Shown one piece after another: positions 8,056-16,467 of a stretch of 64,000 bases of DNA; position 1 is the first letter of the stretch, and every line of letters starts with the position of its first letter. A program made the translations under genes and the position numbers. The notes below the pieces were generated by a model that had not been told where the DNA came from, did no database searches, and worked only from the letters and a program-made list of their open reading frames with translations. Origin of the DNA: Vulgatibacter incomptus_A (GTDB lineage Bacteria > Myxococcota > Myxococcia > Myxococcales > Vulgatibacteraceae); NCBI GenBank assembly GCA_040391605.1, contig JBEBXK010000010.1, forward strand, positions 43,443-107,442. The letters run 5' to 3'.

Positions 8056-8823
8056 ATGAGCGCCCACGCCACGTCGGGCAAATTTGCTTCTGCCCCGACG
8101 CGCTCTTCGCCTAGATTGGCTGGCTCAAAGATGATCGACCGCGTCACACAGCTCGAAGCCCGCCTGGGGTTGTCGTTCTCCGATCGGCGGCTGGCCCTGG
8201 TGGCGCTGACCCACACCAGCTACCTCAACGAGCATCGCGACCAGGGGCTGATGGACAACCAGCGCCTCGAGTTCCTGGGAGACGCGGCGATCGATCTGGC
8301 GGTGAGCCAGCGGCTGATGGAGCGCTTCCCGGAGGCGAGCGAGGGTGAGCTCACCAAGCTGAGGGCCTCGGTCGTGAGCGAGGAGGGGCTCTTCGAGGTG
8401 GCGTCTTCGGCGCGGCTCGGGGAGCTGCTGCTCCTGGGCCGGGGCGAAGAGGCGATGGGCGGCAGGAAGCGGCCGAGCATCCTGGCGGACGCCCTGGAGG
8501 CGGTGATCGCCGCGCTCTTTCTGGACGGTGGCCTCGATGAGGTGCTGGCCTTCGTCGATCGTTGGTTCCAGCCAACCATCGATCGGGCGGCGTTGGAGAA
8601 CCGCGACTACAAATCGCAGTTGCAGACGCTGGCCCAGGCGACCTTGGGAGACGCGCCACACTATCGGGTGGTGAGCGAGTCCGGCCCGGCCCACGAGAAG
8701 ATCTTCCTGGTCGAGCTGACCATCGGCGAGGTCAGCTACGCCAGCGGGGAAGGGCGCAGCAAGAAGGCGGCCGAGCAGCTCGCCGCCCGGATGGCCCTGG
8801 AGGCGTTGGAGTCCGGCGGCTGA
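8056..8823 (+). CDS. rnc: ribonuclease III
   Basis: This endonuclease cleaves double-stranded RNA, including rRNA precursors. The RNase III signature appears as NQRLEFLGDAAIDL (usually NERLEFLGDAVL), with the second catalytic motif DALEAVIAALFLDGG and a C-terminal double-stranded-RNA-binding domain ending YASGEGRSKKAAEQLAARMA. The first ATG (8056) has a strong GGGAGGTG ribosome-binding site 8 bp upstream and gives 255 residues with a 25-residue extension; an internal ATG at 8131 gives the usual family N-terminus (MIDRVTQLEARLGL) but has a weak site. I favour 8056, without certainty. It precedes a cyclophilin and era, as rnc commonly neighbours era. Confidence 0.95.
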   Translation: MSAHATSGKFASAPTRSSPRLAGSKMIDRVTQLEARLGLSFSDRRLALVALTHTSYLNEHRDQGLMDNQRLEFLGDAAIDLAVSQRLMERFPEASEGELTKLRASVVSEEGLFEVASSARLGELLLLGRGEEAMGGRKRPSILADALEAVIAALFLDGGLDEVLAFVDRWFQPTIDRAALENRDYKSQLQTLAQATLGDAPHYRVVSESGPAHEKIFLVELTIGEVSYASGEGRSKKAAEQLAARMALEALESGG

Positions 8824-9077
8824 TGGCAGCTCATCGGCCCGAAGACGCCGAAGAGCCGTACGCTGCGAGCCGGAGGCGAGGGAGCAGCCAGGAGGCGCTC
8901 GAGGCGCCGGCCGCTGGCTCGACCGGGAGGCGACGGACAACAGGGGCCGCCGCCATGTTTCGCTTGCTTGAGGGGGGATCGAAGCCTAATAGATTCCGCG
9001 GCTCGAGCATGAGGCCGTTTCCACGAGCGGGCGCCATCGCGCGTCGCGCCGACCACGAGCACGCCGAGGAAGAGGAT

Positions 9078-9614
9078 ATGGAACCTACGATGAACGATAC
9101 GCTGCGCGCGACCTTCGAGACCAGCCTGGGCACGATCGAGCTCCGGCTCTTCCCCTCCGAAGCGCCCAAGACGGTGGAGAACTTCGTCGGCCTCGCCCGC
9201 GGCACCAAGGAGTGGACCGATCCGAACGACGGCGAGAAGAGCAAGAAGCCGCTCTACGACGGCACGATCTTCCATCGGGTGATCCCGGAGTTCATGATCC
9301 AGGGCGGCGATCCCCTGGGTCGGGGCACGGGTGGCCCCGGCTACAAATTCGAGGACGAGGTGGAGAGCGGCCGCAAGTTCGACAAGCCGGGGATCCTGGC
9401 CATGGCGAACGCGGGCCCCAACACCAACGGCTCTCAATTCTTCATCACCGAGATCCCGACGCCGTGGCTGAACGGCAAGCACACCATCTTTGGCGAGGTG
9501 GTGGAGGGGATGGAGGTGGTCCGCGCCATCGCCCGGGTGGCGGCGGGTCCCAGCGATCGCCCCCAGCAGGACGTGATCCTCGAGAAGGTGACCTTCTCCA
9601 ACGAAGGGGCCTGA
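9078..9614 (+). CDS. cyclophilin-type peptidyl-prolyl cis-trans isomerase
   Basis: The 178-residue protein is almost entirely a cyclophilin domain: TSLGTIELRLFPSEAPKTVE, YDGTIFHRVIPEFMIQGGDP, MANAGPNTNGSQFFIT and LNGKHTIFGEVVEGM. The catalytic Arg (FHRV) and the Gln of IQGG are present, but the usual Trp of the cyclosporin site is replaced (TPWLNGKHT keeps a Trp nearby). It speeds proline isomerisation during folding. There is no signal peptide, so it is probably cytoplasmic. AGAGGAT immediately precedes the first ATG; a second ATG is at 9090. Confidence 0.93.
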   Translation: MEPTMNDTLRATFETSLGTIELRLFPSEAPKTVENFVGLARGTKEWTDPNDGEKSKKPLYDGTIFHRVIPEFMIQGGDPLGRGTGGPGYKFEDEVESGRKFDKPGILAMANAGPNTNGSQFFITEIPTPWLNGKHTIFGEVVEGMEVVRAIARVAAGPSDRPQQDVILEKVTFSNEGA

Positions 9615-9648
9615 GCGACGGCTCGCCCTCGTCGATCGGCTTGGATGG

Positions 9649-10614
9649 TTGGTGCAATTGGTCTCGAAGAATCGTAGCGACGCACCGCATCGGGCAGGCT
9701 TCTGTGCGATCATCGGGCGGCCCAACGTGGGCAAGAGCACCCTGCTCAACCGCGTCCTGGGCGAGAAGCTCTCCATCGTCAGCGGCAAGCCGCAGACCAC
9801 GCGCAACCGCATGCTCGGCATCCACACCGGCGCCGACGCGCAGATCGCGTTCTTCGACACGCCGGGGATCCACAAGGCCAAGGGCAGCCTGAACCGGTTC
9901 ATGGTGGAGCAGGCCCTCGGCGTCCTCGGCGAGGTCGATCTGATCCTCTATCTGATCGAGCCCGGGCTGGTCCGCGACTCTGCCGAGGCCTCGGGGATCC
10001 GGGTGGAGATCGGCGAGGCCAACCACTTTATCCTCGAGAAGCTGCGGGCCAGCGGCAAGCCGGTGATCCTCGGGATCAACAAGGTCGACACGCTGCCCAA
10101 GCACGAGCTCCTCCCGGTGATCGCCGCCTGGCAGCACGAGCTGCCGGACGCGATGATCTACCCCCTCTCCGCCTTGAAGGGCGATGGAGTGGACGAGCTG
10201 ATCCGGCTGATCGGTCAGCGGCTCCCGGAGGGGCCGCCGATCTTCGACGCAGATATGCTCACGGACGCGGCGGAGCGCTTCCTGGTCTCGGAGTACATCC
10301 GCGAGCAGATCCTGCGGGGCACCCACCAGGAGGTGCCTTATAGCTCCGCGGTGGTGATCGAGGACTTCAACGAGACGGAGCGGGAGGGGCGAGGGCTGGT
10401 GCGGATCTTCGCGCGGATCTTCGTGGAGCGGGACTCGCAGAAGGCGATCCTCATCGGCAAGCAGGGATCGATGTTGAAGAAGATCGGCACCGCCGCCCGC
10501 AAGGAGATCGAGCGGATGCTCGGCTGCAGGATCTTCCTCTCGCTGCAGGTCTCCGTGGAGCCGCGGTGGAGCGAACGACAGGACGCGCTTCGGCGTATGG
10601 GGTACGACACGTGA
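9649..10614 (+). CDS. era: GTPase Era
   Basis: Era binds 16S rRNA and is needed for 30S assembly. The G domain has G1 GRPNVGKST, G3 DTPGIHK and G4 NKVD; the C-terminal KH domain shows VFVERDSQKAILIGKQGSML-like residues followed by KKIGTAARKEIE. The length of 321 residues is slightly above the usual ~300. No ATG is in place: candidate starts are TTG 9649, GTG 9652 and TTG 9658; GGATGG at 9643-9648 suits TTG 9658 best by spacing. The stop overlaps the der start by four bases (GTGA), indicating coupling. Confidence 0.95.
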   Translation: MVQLVSKNRSDAPHRAGFCAIIGRPNVGKSTLLNRVLGEKLSIVSGKPQTTRNRMLGIHTGADAQIAFFDTPGIHKAKGSLNRFMVEQALGVLGEVDLILYLIEPGLVRDSAEASGIRVEIGEANHFILEKLRASGKPVILGINKVDTLPKHELLPVIAAWQHELPDAMIYPLSALKGDGVDELIRLIGQRLPEGPPIFDADMLTDAAERFLVSEYIREQILRGTHQEVPYSSAVVIEDFNETEREGRGLVRIFARIFVERDSQKAILIGKQGSMLKKIGTAARKEIERMLGCRIFLSLQVSVEPRWSERQDALRRMGYDT

Positions 10615-12092
10615 GCGCAGAGCGAGTGATGCCGGTGGTGGCGATCGTGGGCAGGCCCAACGTGGGCAAGTCCACCCTCTTCAATCGGATCGTGGGCCGG
10701 CGGGTGGCCATCGTCGAGGACGTCCCCGGCGTGACCCGCGATCGGAACTACCATCCCGCCGAGCACGACGGCAGGCGCTTTCTGCTGGTGGACACCGGCG
10801 GCTTCGAGCCCGACACTCCGGATCGGCTGATCCAGCAGGTCCGCGATCAGGCCCGGCTGGCGGTGGACGAGGCCCAGGTGGTGCTCGTGGTGGTGGACGG
10901 CGTCGCCGGCCCCACCGGCGTGGATCAGGAGATCGCCAGCATGGTGCGGCGCAGCGGCAAGCCGACCTTTCTGGTGGTGAACAAGCTCGACTCCCGCCGG
11001 CGCGAGGAGGAGGGCTTCCTCTCCGAGTTCCATCGCTTCGGCATGGACGAGATCCACGGCGTCTCCGCGGAACATAGCCTGGGGATCGAGGACCTTCTCA
11101 GCGCGGTGGTCTCGACCCTCCCTCCCCCGGTCCCCGGCGAGGATGAGGAGGATCTGCAGCTCCCCGAGGAGGACGAGGAGGAGGAGCTGGCCGAAGGCGA
11201 ACGCAAGCCCTGGAAGCTGGATCTCGATAGGCCGATCCGCCTGGCGATCATCGGCAGGCCCAACGTGGGCAAGAGCACCCTGGTCAACCAGCTGATCGGC
11301 GAGGATCGCTTCGTCACCAGCCCGGTGGCGGGCACCACCCGCGATCCGGTGGACGCCGAGATCGAGCATAAAGGACGCAAATTCATCCTCACCGACACCG
11401 CCGGGATCCGGCGCAAGCGCTCCATCGCCATGAGGGTGGAGGCCTACTCGGTCTTCCGCGCCCTGCAGGCCGCAGAGGCCTCGGACGTGGTGGTGGTGAT
11501 GCTCGACGCCACCGAGTTCGCGGTAGAGCAGGACGCGAAGATCGCCGGGCTGGCCGTGGAGCAGGGCAAGCCGGTGGTGGTCGTGATCAATAAATGGGAT
11601 CTGGTCGAGGCCGATCCGAAGAAGGCCGCCGAATTTCGCGAGAACCTTTTGTGGCGCATGCCCTTCCTCAGCTTCGCGCCCTCGGTCTTCGTCTCCGCGC
11701 TCCACGGTGACAAGGTCGCACACGTGATGCGCCTGGCCTCGGGGCTCTTCGACCAGGCCTCGTCGCGGGTGCCGACGCCCAAGCTCAACCGCCTCCTCGA
11801 GGAGATCTCGAACCACCACGGGCTGCCGGTGGTCGGGGGGACCAGGGCGCGGGTCTACTACATCGCCCAGGTGGCGGTGCGGCCCCCGACCTTCGTTGTC
11901 CAGACCAGCCGCCCGGATCTGGTGCCACCAGAGTATCGGCGCTACGTGGCCAACAAGCTCCGGGAGGTCTTCGGGATCCAGGTGCCGCTGCGGCTGATCT
12001 TCAAGCGCAAGGCCTCGCTGCGGCCGCCCCCCAAGCGCGTGGTCTCGGCTGCTGCCGCGCGGACCGCCGCGGTAAAGCGCAGACGCCGATAG
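10611..12092 (+). CDS. der: ribosome assembly GTPase Der (EngA), with acidic inter-domain linker
   Basis: Der carries two tandem G domains and a KH-like domain and acts in 50S subunit assembly. Both G1 motifs (GRPNVGKST) are seen, with DTGGF and NKLD in the first domain and DTAGIRRK and NKWD in the second. Between them lies an unusually acidic linker (EDEEDLQLPEEDEEEELAEG). The C-terminus is basic (KRVVSAAAARTAAVKRRRR). GTG at 10611 overlaps the era stop; an ATG at 10629 is an alternative. The length of 493 residues is longer than many homologues because of the linker and tail. It continues the rnc-era block and precedes yfgM/bamB-like genes. Confidence 0.95.
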   Translation: MSAERVMPVVAIVGRPNVGKSTLFNRIVGRRVAIVEDVPGVTRDRNYHPAEHDGRRFLLVDTGGFEPDTPDRLIQQVRDQARLAVDEAQVVLVVVDGVAGPTGVDQEIASMVRRSGKPTFLVVNKLDSRRREEEGFLSEFHRFGMDEIHGVSAEHSLGIEDLLSAVVSTLPPPVPGEDEEDLQLPEEDEEEELAEGERKPWKLDLDRPIRLAIIGRPNVGKSTLVNQLIGEDRFVTSPVAGTTRDPVDAEIEHKGRKFILTDTAGIRRKRSIAMRVEAYSVFRALQAAEASDVVVVMLDATEFAVEQDAKIAGLAVEQGKPVVVVINKWDLVEADPKKAAEFRENLLWRMPFLSFAPSVFVSALHGDKVAHVMRLASGLFDQASSRVPTPKLNRLLEEISNHHGLPVVGGTRARVYYIAQVAVRPPTFVVQTSRPDLVPPEYRRYVANKLREVFGIQVPLRLIFKRKASLRPPPKRVVSAAAARTAAVKRRRR

Positions 12093-12268
12093 CCGCTTCG
12101 CGTTGGCTCGCGCTGGTGATCGCTGTCTCCATCTCCGGCGCGCGGATCCGAGCAGCCGGGCCCCTCGCCGCCGCGAGCCTCGCTGCAGCTGCTGGGGGAT
12201 CGCATGGCCATCCGCTTGGAAGCGATCCCCCGGAATGCAACCGCCTGCCGTCTGCGTTCGGATCTCCG

Positions 12269-12297
12269 TTGACGTTCCAGCAAGGTTTCTCTAGGGT
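12269..12297 (+). promoter_or_regulatory. sigma70-type promoter
   Basis: TTGACG (12269-12274), a 17-bp spacer and TAGGGT (12292-12297) lie 41 bp before the TTG start of the YfgM-like gene. This suggests that yfgM/bamB can be transcribed independently of era-der. The same TTGACn/TAGGGT layout with 17-bp spacing is seen at 45965-45993. Confidence 0.6.
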
Positions 12298-12337
12298 TGC
12301 GCCGTTTTACGACGCGTAAACGAGGAGGCGATCGCCT

Positions 12338-13114
12338 TTGTCGACAAAGATGACCAAGCGGGAGCTGCAGAGCCCCGATTCGTTCATGACCCACGTGGGA
12401 TCGTGGTTCAATTGGGCCGGAGAGAATCCCCGCGAGACGACCATCGGCGGGGTGGTGCTGGTGGCGATCCTGGTCGCGATCGGCCTGATCTTCGGCAGCG
12501 GCCCCTCCGACAACCCCAAGGCCGGCGCGGCGCTCTCCGCGGCGTTGGAGCTCGCGGATCGACCAGTGGTCGCCAAGGGGGCGGAGGCTCCCGAGGCCGC
12601 CGACGTCGAGGCGGAGGAGAGCTTCGCCTCCGAGCGCGAGAAGCAGCAGGCCATCGCCGACGCGCTGGAGGCCGTGCGCAAGGAGTTCCACGGTACGAAG
12701 AGCGCGTTGAGCGCGACCCTCTCGCTGGCCGACTCGAAGTATACGCTGGGTGATCACGACGGGGCGCTGGCGCTCTACGACGAGTACCTGGCCCAGGCGC
12801 CGAAGAGCGGGACGCTCCGCTTCCTCGCCCTGGACGGTCGCGCGCTCGCCCTGTTGGCGAAGAAGGACTTCGACGGCTCCATCGCCGCCTACGATCGCCT
12901 GGCCAAGGAGGCGCCTGCCTCCGAGGATCGCGCGATCTTCGGCAAGGCGAAGGTCTTCGAGACCCAGGGTGAGTGGGAGAAGGCGCGAGCGCTCTACGAG
13001 CAGCTCCAGGCCGACTTCCCCGCAGGCAGCGTGGCCCGCTCGGGCTCCGAGGCGCTGAGCGCGCTGAACTTCCGTCATCCCCCGGCAGCGCCGGCAGCCG
13101 AAGCCGACAAGTGA
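12338..13114 (+). CDS. YfgM-like membrane-anchored TPR protein
   Basis: This 258-residue protein starts at TTG with GAGGAGG 9 bp upstream. It has a short cytoplasmic N-terminus, one membrane segment (about residues 36-53, IGGVVLVAILVAIGLIFG), then a helical periplasmic part with TPR-like repeats (LSLADSKYTLGDHDGALALY, ALALLAKKDFDGSIAAYDRL, KVFETQGEWEKARALYEQL). This matches the architecture of YfgM, which works with PpiD and the Sec translocon in E. coli. It overlaps the BamB-like gene by four bases. The der, yfgM, bamB neighbourhood recalls the E. coli yfgM-bamB-der locus and supports the assignment. Confidence 0.8.
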   Translation: MSTKMTKRELQSPDSFMTHVGSWFNWAGENPRETTIGGVVLVAILVAIGLIFGSGPSDNPKAGAALSAALELADRPVVAKGAEAPEAADVEAEESFASEREKQQAIADALEAVRKEFHGTKSALSATLSLADSKYTLGDHDGALALYDEYLAQAPKSGTLRFLALDGRALALLAKKDFDGSIAAYDRLAKEAPASEDRAIFGKAKVFETQGEWEKARALYEQLQADFPAGSVARSGSEALSALNFRHPPAAPAAEADK

Positions 13115-14286
13115 TCCTCCGACGCCGCGTTCGTCTCCGCCGTCTTCTCGAGGCAGGCGCGCTGGCGTCCCTGCTGATCGCCGCAACGGCGGAGGCGTCG
13201 CGCCTGCCGCCGCGCCCCGAGCTGCAGCGTGGGGCCGCCGCGCGCAGCCGCTACCGGGCGGTGCGGGTCGACTGGCAGAAGCCGCTCACGGAGCGGATGC
13301 TCCTCGAGTACGAGCCCCGGGAGCTGGGAGGGCCCGCCATCGATCCCGTCTCCGGGGACGTGGTGGTGGCCAACCGCAGGGGCTCGATGCTCCTCCTGGA
13401 CGCGAAGGGCCGGCAGATCTGGGCCATCGAGCTCGGCGCCGCGCCCACCTGCAGCCCTTCGCTCACCGAGGATGTCATCGTCGTCGGCACCGCCGACGGC
13501 AAACTCCACGCCATCGATCGCTTCAACGGAGAGCATCTCTGGACCCAGCCCATGGGCGCCCAGGTGCTCTCCCCGCCGGTCGTGACCTTAGACGCGATCT
13601 TCGTCGGTACCGATCAGGACGCCGTCCATGGCCTCGATCCCATCAGCGGCGAGACGCTTTGGGTCTACCGCCGCAGCACGCCGGATCGCCTCACCATCCG
13701 CGGCGGGACCGCCGTCACGGTCGCGGACGGCAGGGTCTTCGGCGGCTACTCCGACGGCGCCCTGGTGGCCCTCGGCGTCGAGGACGGCAGGGTGATCTGG
13801 CAGACCAGCGGCGCGGGCAGTTCCCTGGAGAAGTTCCCCGACTCCGACGCAGCCCCAGCGGTGCGGGATGGCGTGGTCTACGCTACCGTCTTCAACGACG
13901 GCGTCTACGCCTATGAGGCCGCCACCGGCAAGGTGCTGTGGCGGGTCGACGCGCAGGGCGCCCATTCCCTCACGCTGGCGGAGGATCTCCTCCTGGTGGG
14001 GGGCGCCAGCAAGGCGCTGGGCCTCGATCCCTCGACCGGCGCCACCCTTTGGTCCAAGCGGCTGGGCAAGAGCTGGATCACCAGACCCATGATCACCAAG
14101 AAGGTGGCCTTCCTCGCAGGCCCCGACGGGATCTTCATCCTCAGCAGCGAGACGGGGAGGCCCCTGGGGCACTTCTTCCCCGGATCTGGCTTCTCGGCGC
14201 CTCCCGCCGGGAAGGGCGCCGACATCTACGCCCTCTCCAACCTGGGCTTCCTCTACAAGCTCGACCTGGTCGCCGGCAGCCGTTGA
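13111..14286 (+). CDS. BamB-like PQQ beta-propeller protein
   Basis: GTG at 13111 overlaps the preceding TGA (GTGA). The 391-residue product begins with an arginine-rich signal peptide (LLEAGALASLLIAATAEASR) and continues with PQQ-type propeller blades: VVVANRRGSMLLLDAKGRQI, GTADGKLHAIDRFNGEHLW, GTDQDAVHGLDPISGETLW, GGYSDGALVALGVEDGRVIW and VFNDGVYAYEAATGKVLW. No lipobox Cys follows the signal peptide, unlike E. coli BamB, so it may be periplasmic and soluble. By fold and by position next to the yfgM-like gene it is a candidate BamB, the scaffold of the outer-membrane protein assembly machine. Confidence 0.8.
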   Translation: MILRRRVRLRRLLEAGALASLLIAATAEASRLPPRPELQRGAAARSRYRAVRVDWQKPLTERMLLEYEPRELGGPAIDPVSGDVVVANRRGSMLLLDAKGRQIWAIELGAAPTCSPSLTEDVIVVGTADGKLHAIDRFNGEHLWTQPMGAQVLSPPVVTLDAIFVGTDQDAVHGLDPISGETLWVYRRSTPDRLTIRGGTAVTVADGRVFGGYSDGALVALGVEDGRVIWQTSGAGSSLEKFPDSDAAPAVRDGVVYATVFNDGVYAYEAATGKVLWRVDAQGAHSLTLAEDLLLVGGASKALGLDPSTGATLWSKRLGKSWITRPMITKKVAFLAGPDGIFILSSETGRPLGHFFPGSGFSAPPAGKGADIYALSNLGFLYKLDLVAGSR

Positions 14287-14329
14287 GCGCTCGTCTCCCC
14301 AACTCCGATTCCACGAGCGGGAGGCGTTG

Positions 14330-14728
14330 ATGCGCCGGATCCGAGTGGTCGCGGCCCTCTTCGCCAGGGGCTCTTCGGTGCTGGTGCAGCAGCGGCCGGC
14401 CAATAAGAGCCGGGCTCTCCTCTGGGAGTTTCCCGGGGGCAAGGTCGAGGCAGGGGAGGGCGACGCCGCGGCGCTGGCCAGGGAGTGCCTGGAGGAGCTC
14501 GGCGTCGTGGCTCAGGTGGGCGAGAAGCTCTGGGAGGCCGTCCACGAATACGAGGATCTCCACGTGGAGCTCCTGCTGTTTCGCGCGGAGATGGCGCCCG
14601 ACGCCGAGCCCCTTCCACACGAGGCGCATCAGCTCCGCTGGGTCGAGCGATCCGAGCTGCCATCGCTCCCATTCTGCGAGGCGGACCTTCCGCTCCTGCC
14701 CCGCCTCGCTTCAGGAGAGCTGGCGTAG
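14330..14728 (+). CDS. MutT-type Nudix hydrolase (8-oxo-dGTP diphosphatase-like)
   Basis: The 132-residue protein shows a perfect Nudix box, Gx5Ex7RExxEExG: GKVEAGE, then seven residues, then RECLEELG. An N-terminal VAALFARGSSVLVQQRPANK and WEFPGGKVEAGE are characteristic of MutT, which removes oxidised dGTP and prevents AT-to-CG mutation. The ATG at 14330 has GGGAGG five bases upstream; a TTG at 14327 is an unlikely alternative. It follows the BamB-like gene after 43 bp. Confidence 0.9.
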   Translation: MRRIRVVAALFARGSSVLVQQRPANKSRALLWEFPGGKVEAGEGDAAALARECLEELGVVAQVGEKLWEAVHEYEDLHVELLLFRAEMAPDAEPLPHEAHQLRWVERSELPSLPFCEADLPLLPRLASGELA

Positions 14729-14768
14729 GAGGCTTTCCCGTCTCCGACATGTTACGAGAAGAGACGCC

Positions 14769-15596
14769 ATGATCCTCTCCACCTTCCGATGCATGCCCGG
14801 GATCGGCCCATCTCGAGAGAAGGAGCTCTGGTCCAAGGGGATCCACCGCTGGGACGATCTCCCAACCGCTGGCTCAATCCTCTCCCCCAAGCTGGACCCC
14901 AAGCTCCGCATCGCCATCGACGAGGTGCGGGAGCTCTTCGAGCGCCACGACATCCGTGGGCTGGCCCAGCGGATCGCCCCGACCGAGCATTGGCGGCTGT
15001 GGCCGTGGGTCGAGGCGCGGACCTGCTTCCTCGATATCGAGACCGATGGCTTCTCGGACGTCGTCACCTCGGTGGGCATCCACGGCCCCGACGGGCCACG
15101 GGCCTTCGTCCGCGGCTTCGATCTCCACGAGATCGAAGCCACCCTCGAGTCCTACGATGTGGTGGTCACCTTCAACGGCGCGAGCTTCGATCTGCCCGTG
15201 CTGCGCCGGGCCTTCCCCGGGCTGCCGATCCCTCCCATCCACATCGATCTGCGCTCGGTCTTCGGCAAGCTGGGCGAGCGCGGCGGTCTGAAGAAGATCG
15301 AGTCCCGCCTCGGCCTCAGCCGCCCCGGCGCCCTCGACGGCGTCGACGGCTGGGAGGCGGTGCGCCTCTGGCATCGCTGGGCCAGGGGCCGCGACCTCTC
15401 TGCGCTCTGTACCCTCGTCGAATACAACCTCTACGACGCGATCCAGCTCCGCCCCCTCCTCGATCTCGCCTACAACCGCTTGGTCGCGCAGACCGGCCTC
15501 CCTCACGATCCGCTGCCCATCTGGGAGCGGGGTGGGGTGCTCTACGACGTCTCGAAGATCATCGGCGGCCTCCGCGATCGAGCCTCCGCCGCCTGA
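14769..15596 (+). CDS. YprB-like RNase H-fold 3'-5' exonuclease domain protein
   Basis: The 275-residue protein has an N-terminal helical segment with a helix-hairpin-helix-like MPGIGPSREKELWSKGI, then a DEDD-type RNase H fold: FLDIETDGF (Asp/Glu), VVVTFNGASFDLPVL (Asp) and LVEYNLYDAIQL (Asp). LKKIESRLGL lies between the second and third motifs. This matches the RNase_H_2/YprB group of predicted exonucleases. The substrate is unknown, but DNA repair or RNA turnover is likely. It lies 40 bp after the Nudix gene and ends the plus-strand run. Confidence 0.85.
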   Translation: MILSTFRCMPGIGPSREKELWSKGIHRWDDLPTAGSILSPKLDPKLRIAIDEVRELFERHDIRGLAQRIAPTEHWRLWPWVEARTCFLDIETDGFSDVVTSVGIHGPDGPRAFVRGFDLHEIEATLESYDVVVTFNGASFDLPVLRRAFPGLPIPPIHIDLRSVFGKLGERGGLKKIESRLGLSRPGALDGVDGWEAVRLWHRWARGRDLSALCTLVEYNLYDAIQLRPLLDLAYNRLVAQTGLPHDPLPIWERGGVLYDVSKIIGGLRDRASAA

Positions 15597-15742
15597 TTGG
15601 CAGACCCCTACCTGCACCGCGGCAGAGGATCATCTGGAGCTCCGCCGGCTGGATTCAGGCCGCTCCGCGTCGGATCTAGTCTCCGCCAGCGGCACGCAGT
15701 CGCCTGGCTTCGAGTCTTCGCTCCAAGGGGCGGAACCCGGGC

Positions 15743-16348
15743 TCAGCGACGTCCGCGGCGCTTCTTGGCTGGAGGCGGGGGCGGGGGCTTCTCTCCGGCC
15801 GTGCGGAAGGTGAGGGTGCGGGGGGCGTAGGACTGCCCCGCGGCGTCCTTCGCGAAGGGCGAGCGCTGGCCATCGATCAGGAGGCGATAGGTGGTCCCGG
15901 GGAGCAGGGGATCTCTTGGCCGGAGCTCGTAGAGCGTGCCTTGGCCTACGGTGGCGCGGTCGTTGGACGGCACGAGGGAGCCCGCCTCGTCCCGGAGACG
16001 GATCCGGAGATCCACCAGCGCCTCCTCGGAGCTGAGCACCAGCTGCGCCGTTGGCGGCACGTCGCCGATGGGCTCCTCGCCGTTCAGGCTCACCTCCTCG
16101 CCGTCCCAGCCACGGGCAAGGATCTGGACGGGGATCGGGCGCTCAGGCTTGGACTGGGGGGTTGCCTCGGCTCGGGATCCCTGCGGATCGGCTCCCGTGG
16201 CATCGGCTGTGCTGTCGTCCTCTCCCGGCTCGGAAGCGGGCATGGTCGGCTCAGCTGGAGTCCCGCTGCCGGGGGGCACGGCACCGGGCCCGACTTCGGC
16301 GGCGCGAACGGTCGATCCGATCAGCATCGCGCTCGCGGCGAGGATCAT
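15743..16348 (-). CDS. secreted protein with Ig-like C-terminal domain
   Basis: From the ATG at 16348 the product is about 201 residues: signal peptide (ILAASAMLIGSTVRAAE), a low-complexity Pro/Glu/Thr/Ser segment, then a beta-rich domain (VPPTAQLVLSSEEALVDLRI and PLLPGTTYRLLIDGQRSPFA) resembling Big_5/SbsA Ig-like folds, ending in a Pro-run and basic tail (PPPPPPAKKRRGRR). The start is doubtful: AAGAGGTG sits a few bases before a CTG at 16363, which would give MSRPAMILAAS as the N-terminus, and a TTG lies at 16456. It is probably a periplasmic or cell-surface protein of unknown function. Confidence 0.65.
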   Translation of the reverse strand: MILAASAMLIGSTVRAAEVGPGAVPPGSGTPAEPTMPASEPGEDDSTADATGADPQGSRAEATPQSKPERPIPVQILARGWDGEEVSLNGEEPIGDVPPTAQLVLSSEEALVDLRIRLRDEAGSLVPSNDRATVGQGTLYELRPRDPLLPGTTYRLLIDGQRSPFAKDAAGQSYAPRTLTFRTAGEKPPPPPPAKKRRGRR

Positions 16349-16467
16349 CGCGGGTCGGCTCAGGGGGACACCTCTTCTCTGTGGCGCGCTCGATCGGCGC
16401 TGGCCGGGAGGGTGGGGGCCGCTCGGCGCAGAGGCCGCGACAGCTGTTGGGCGCAAGATAGCAGAAG

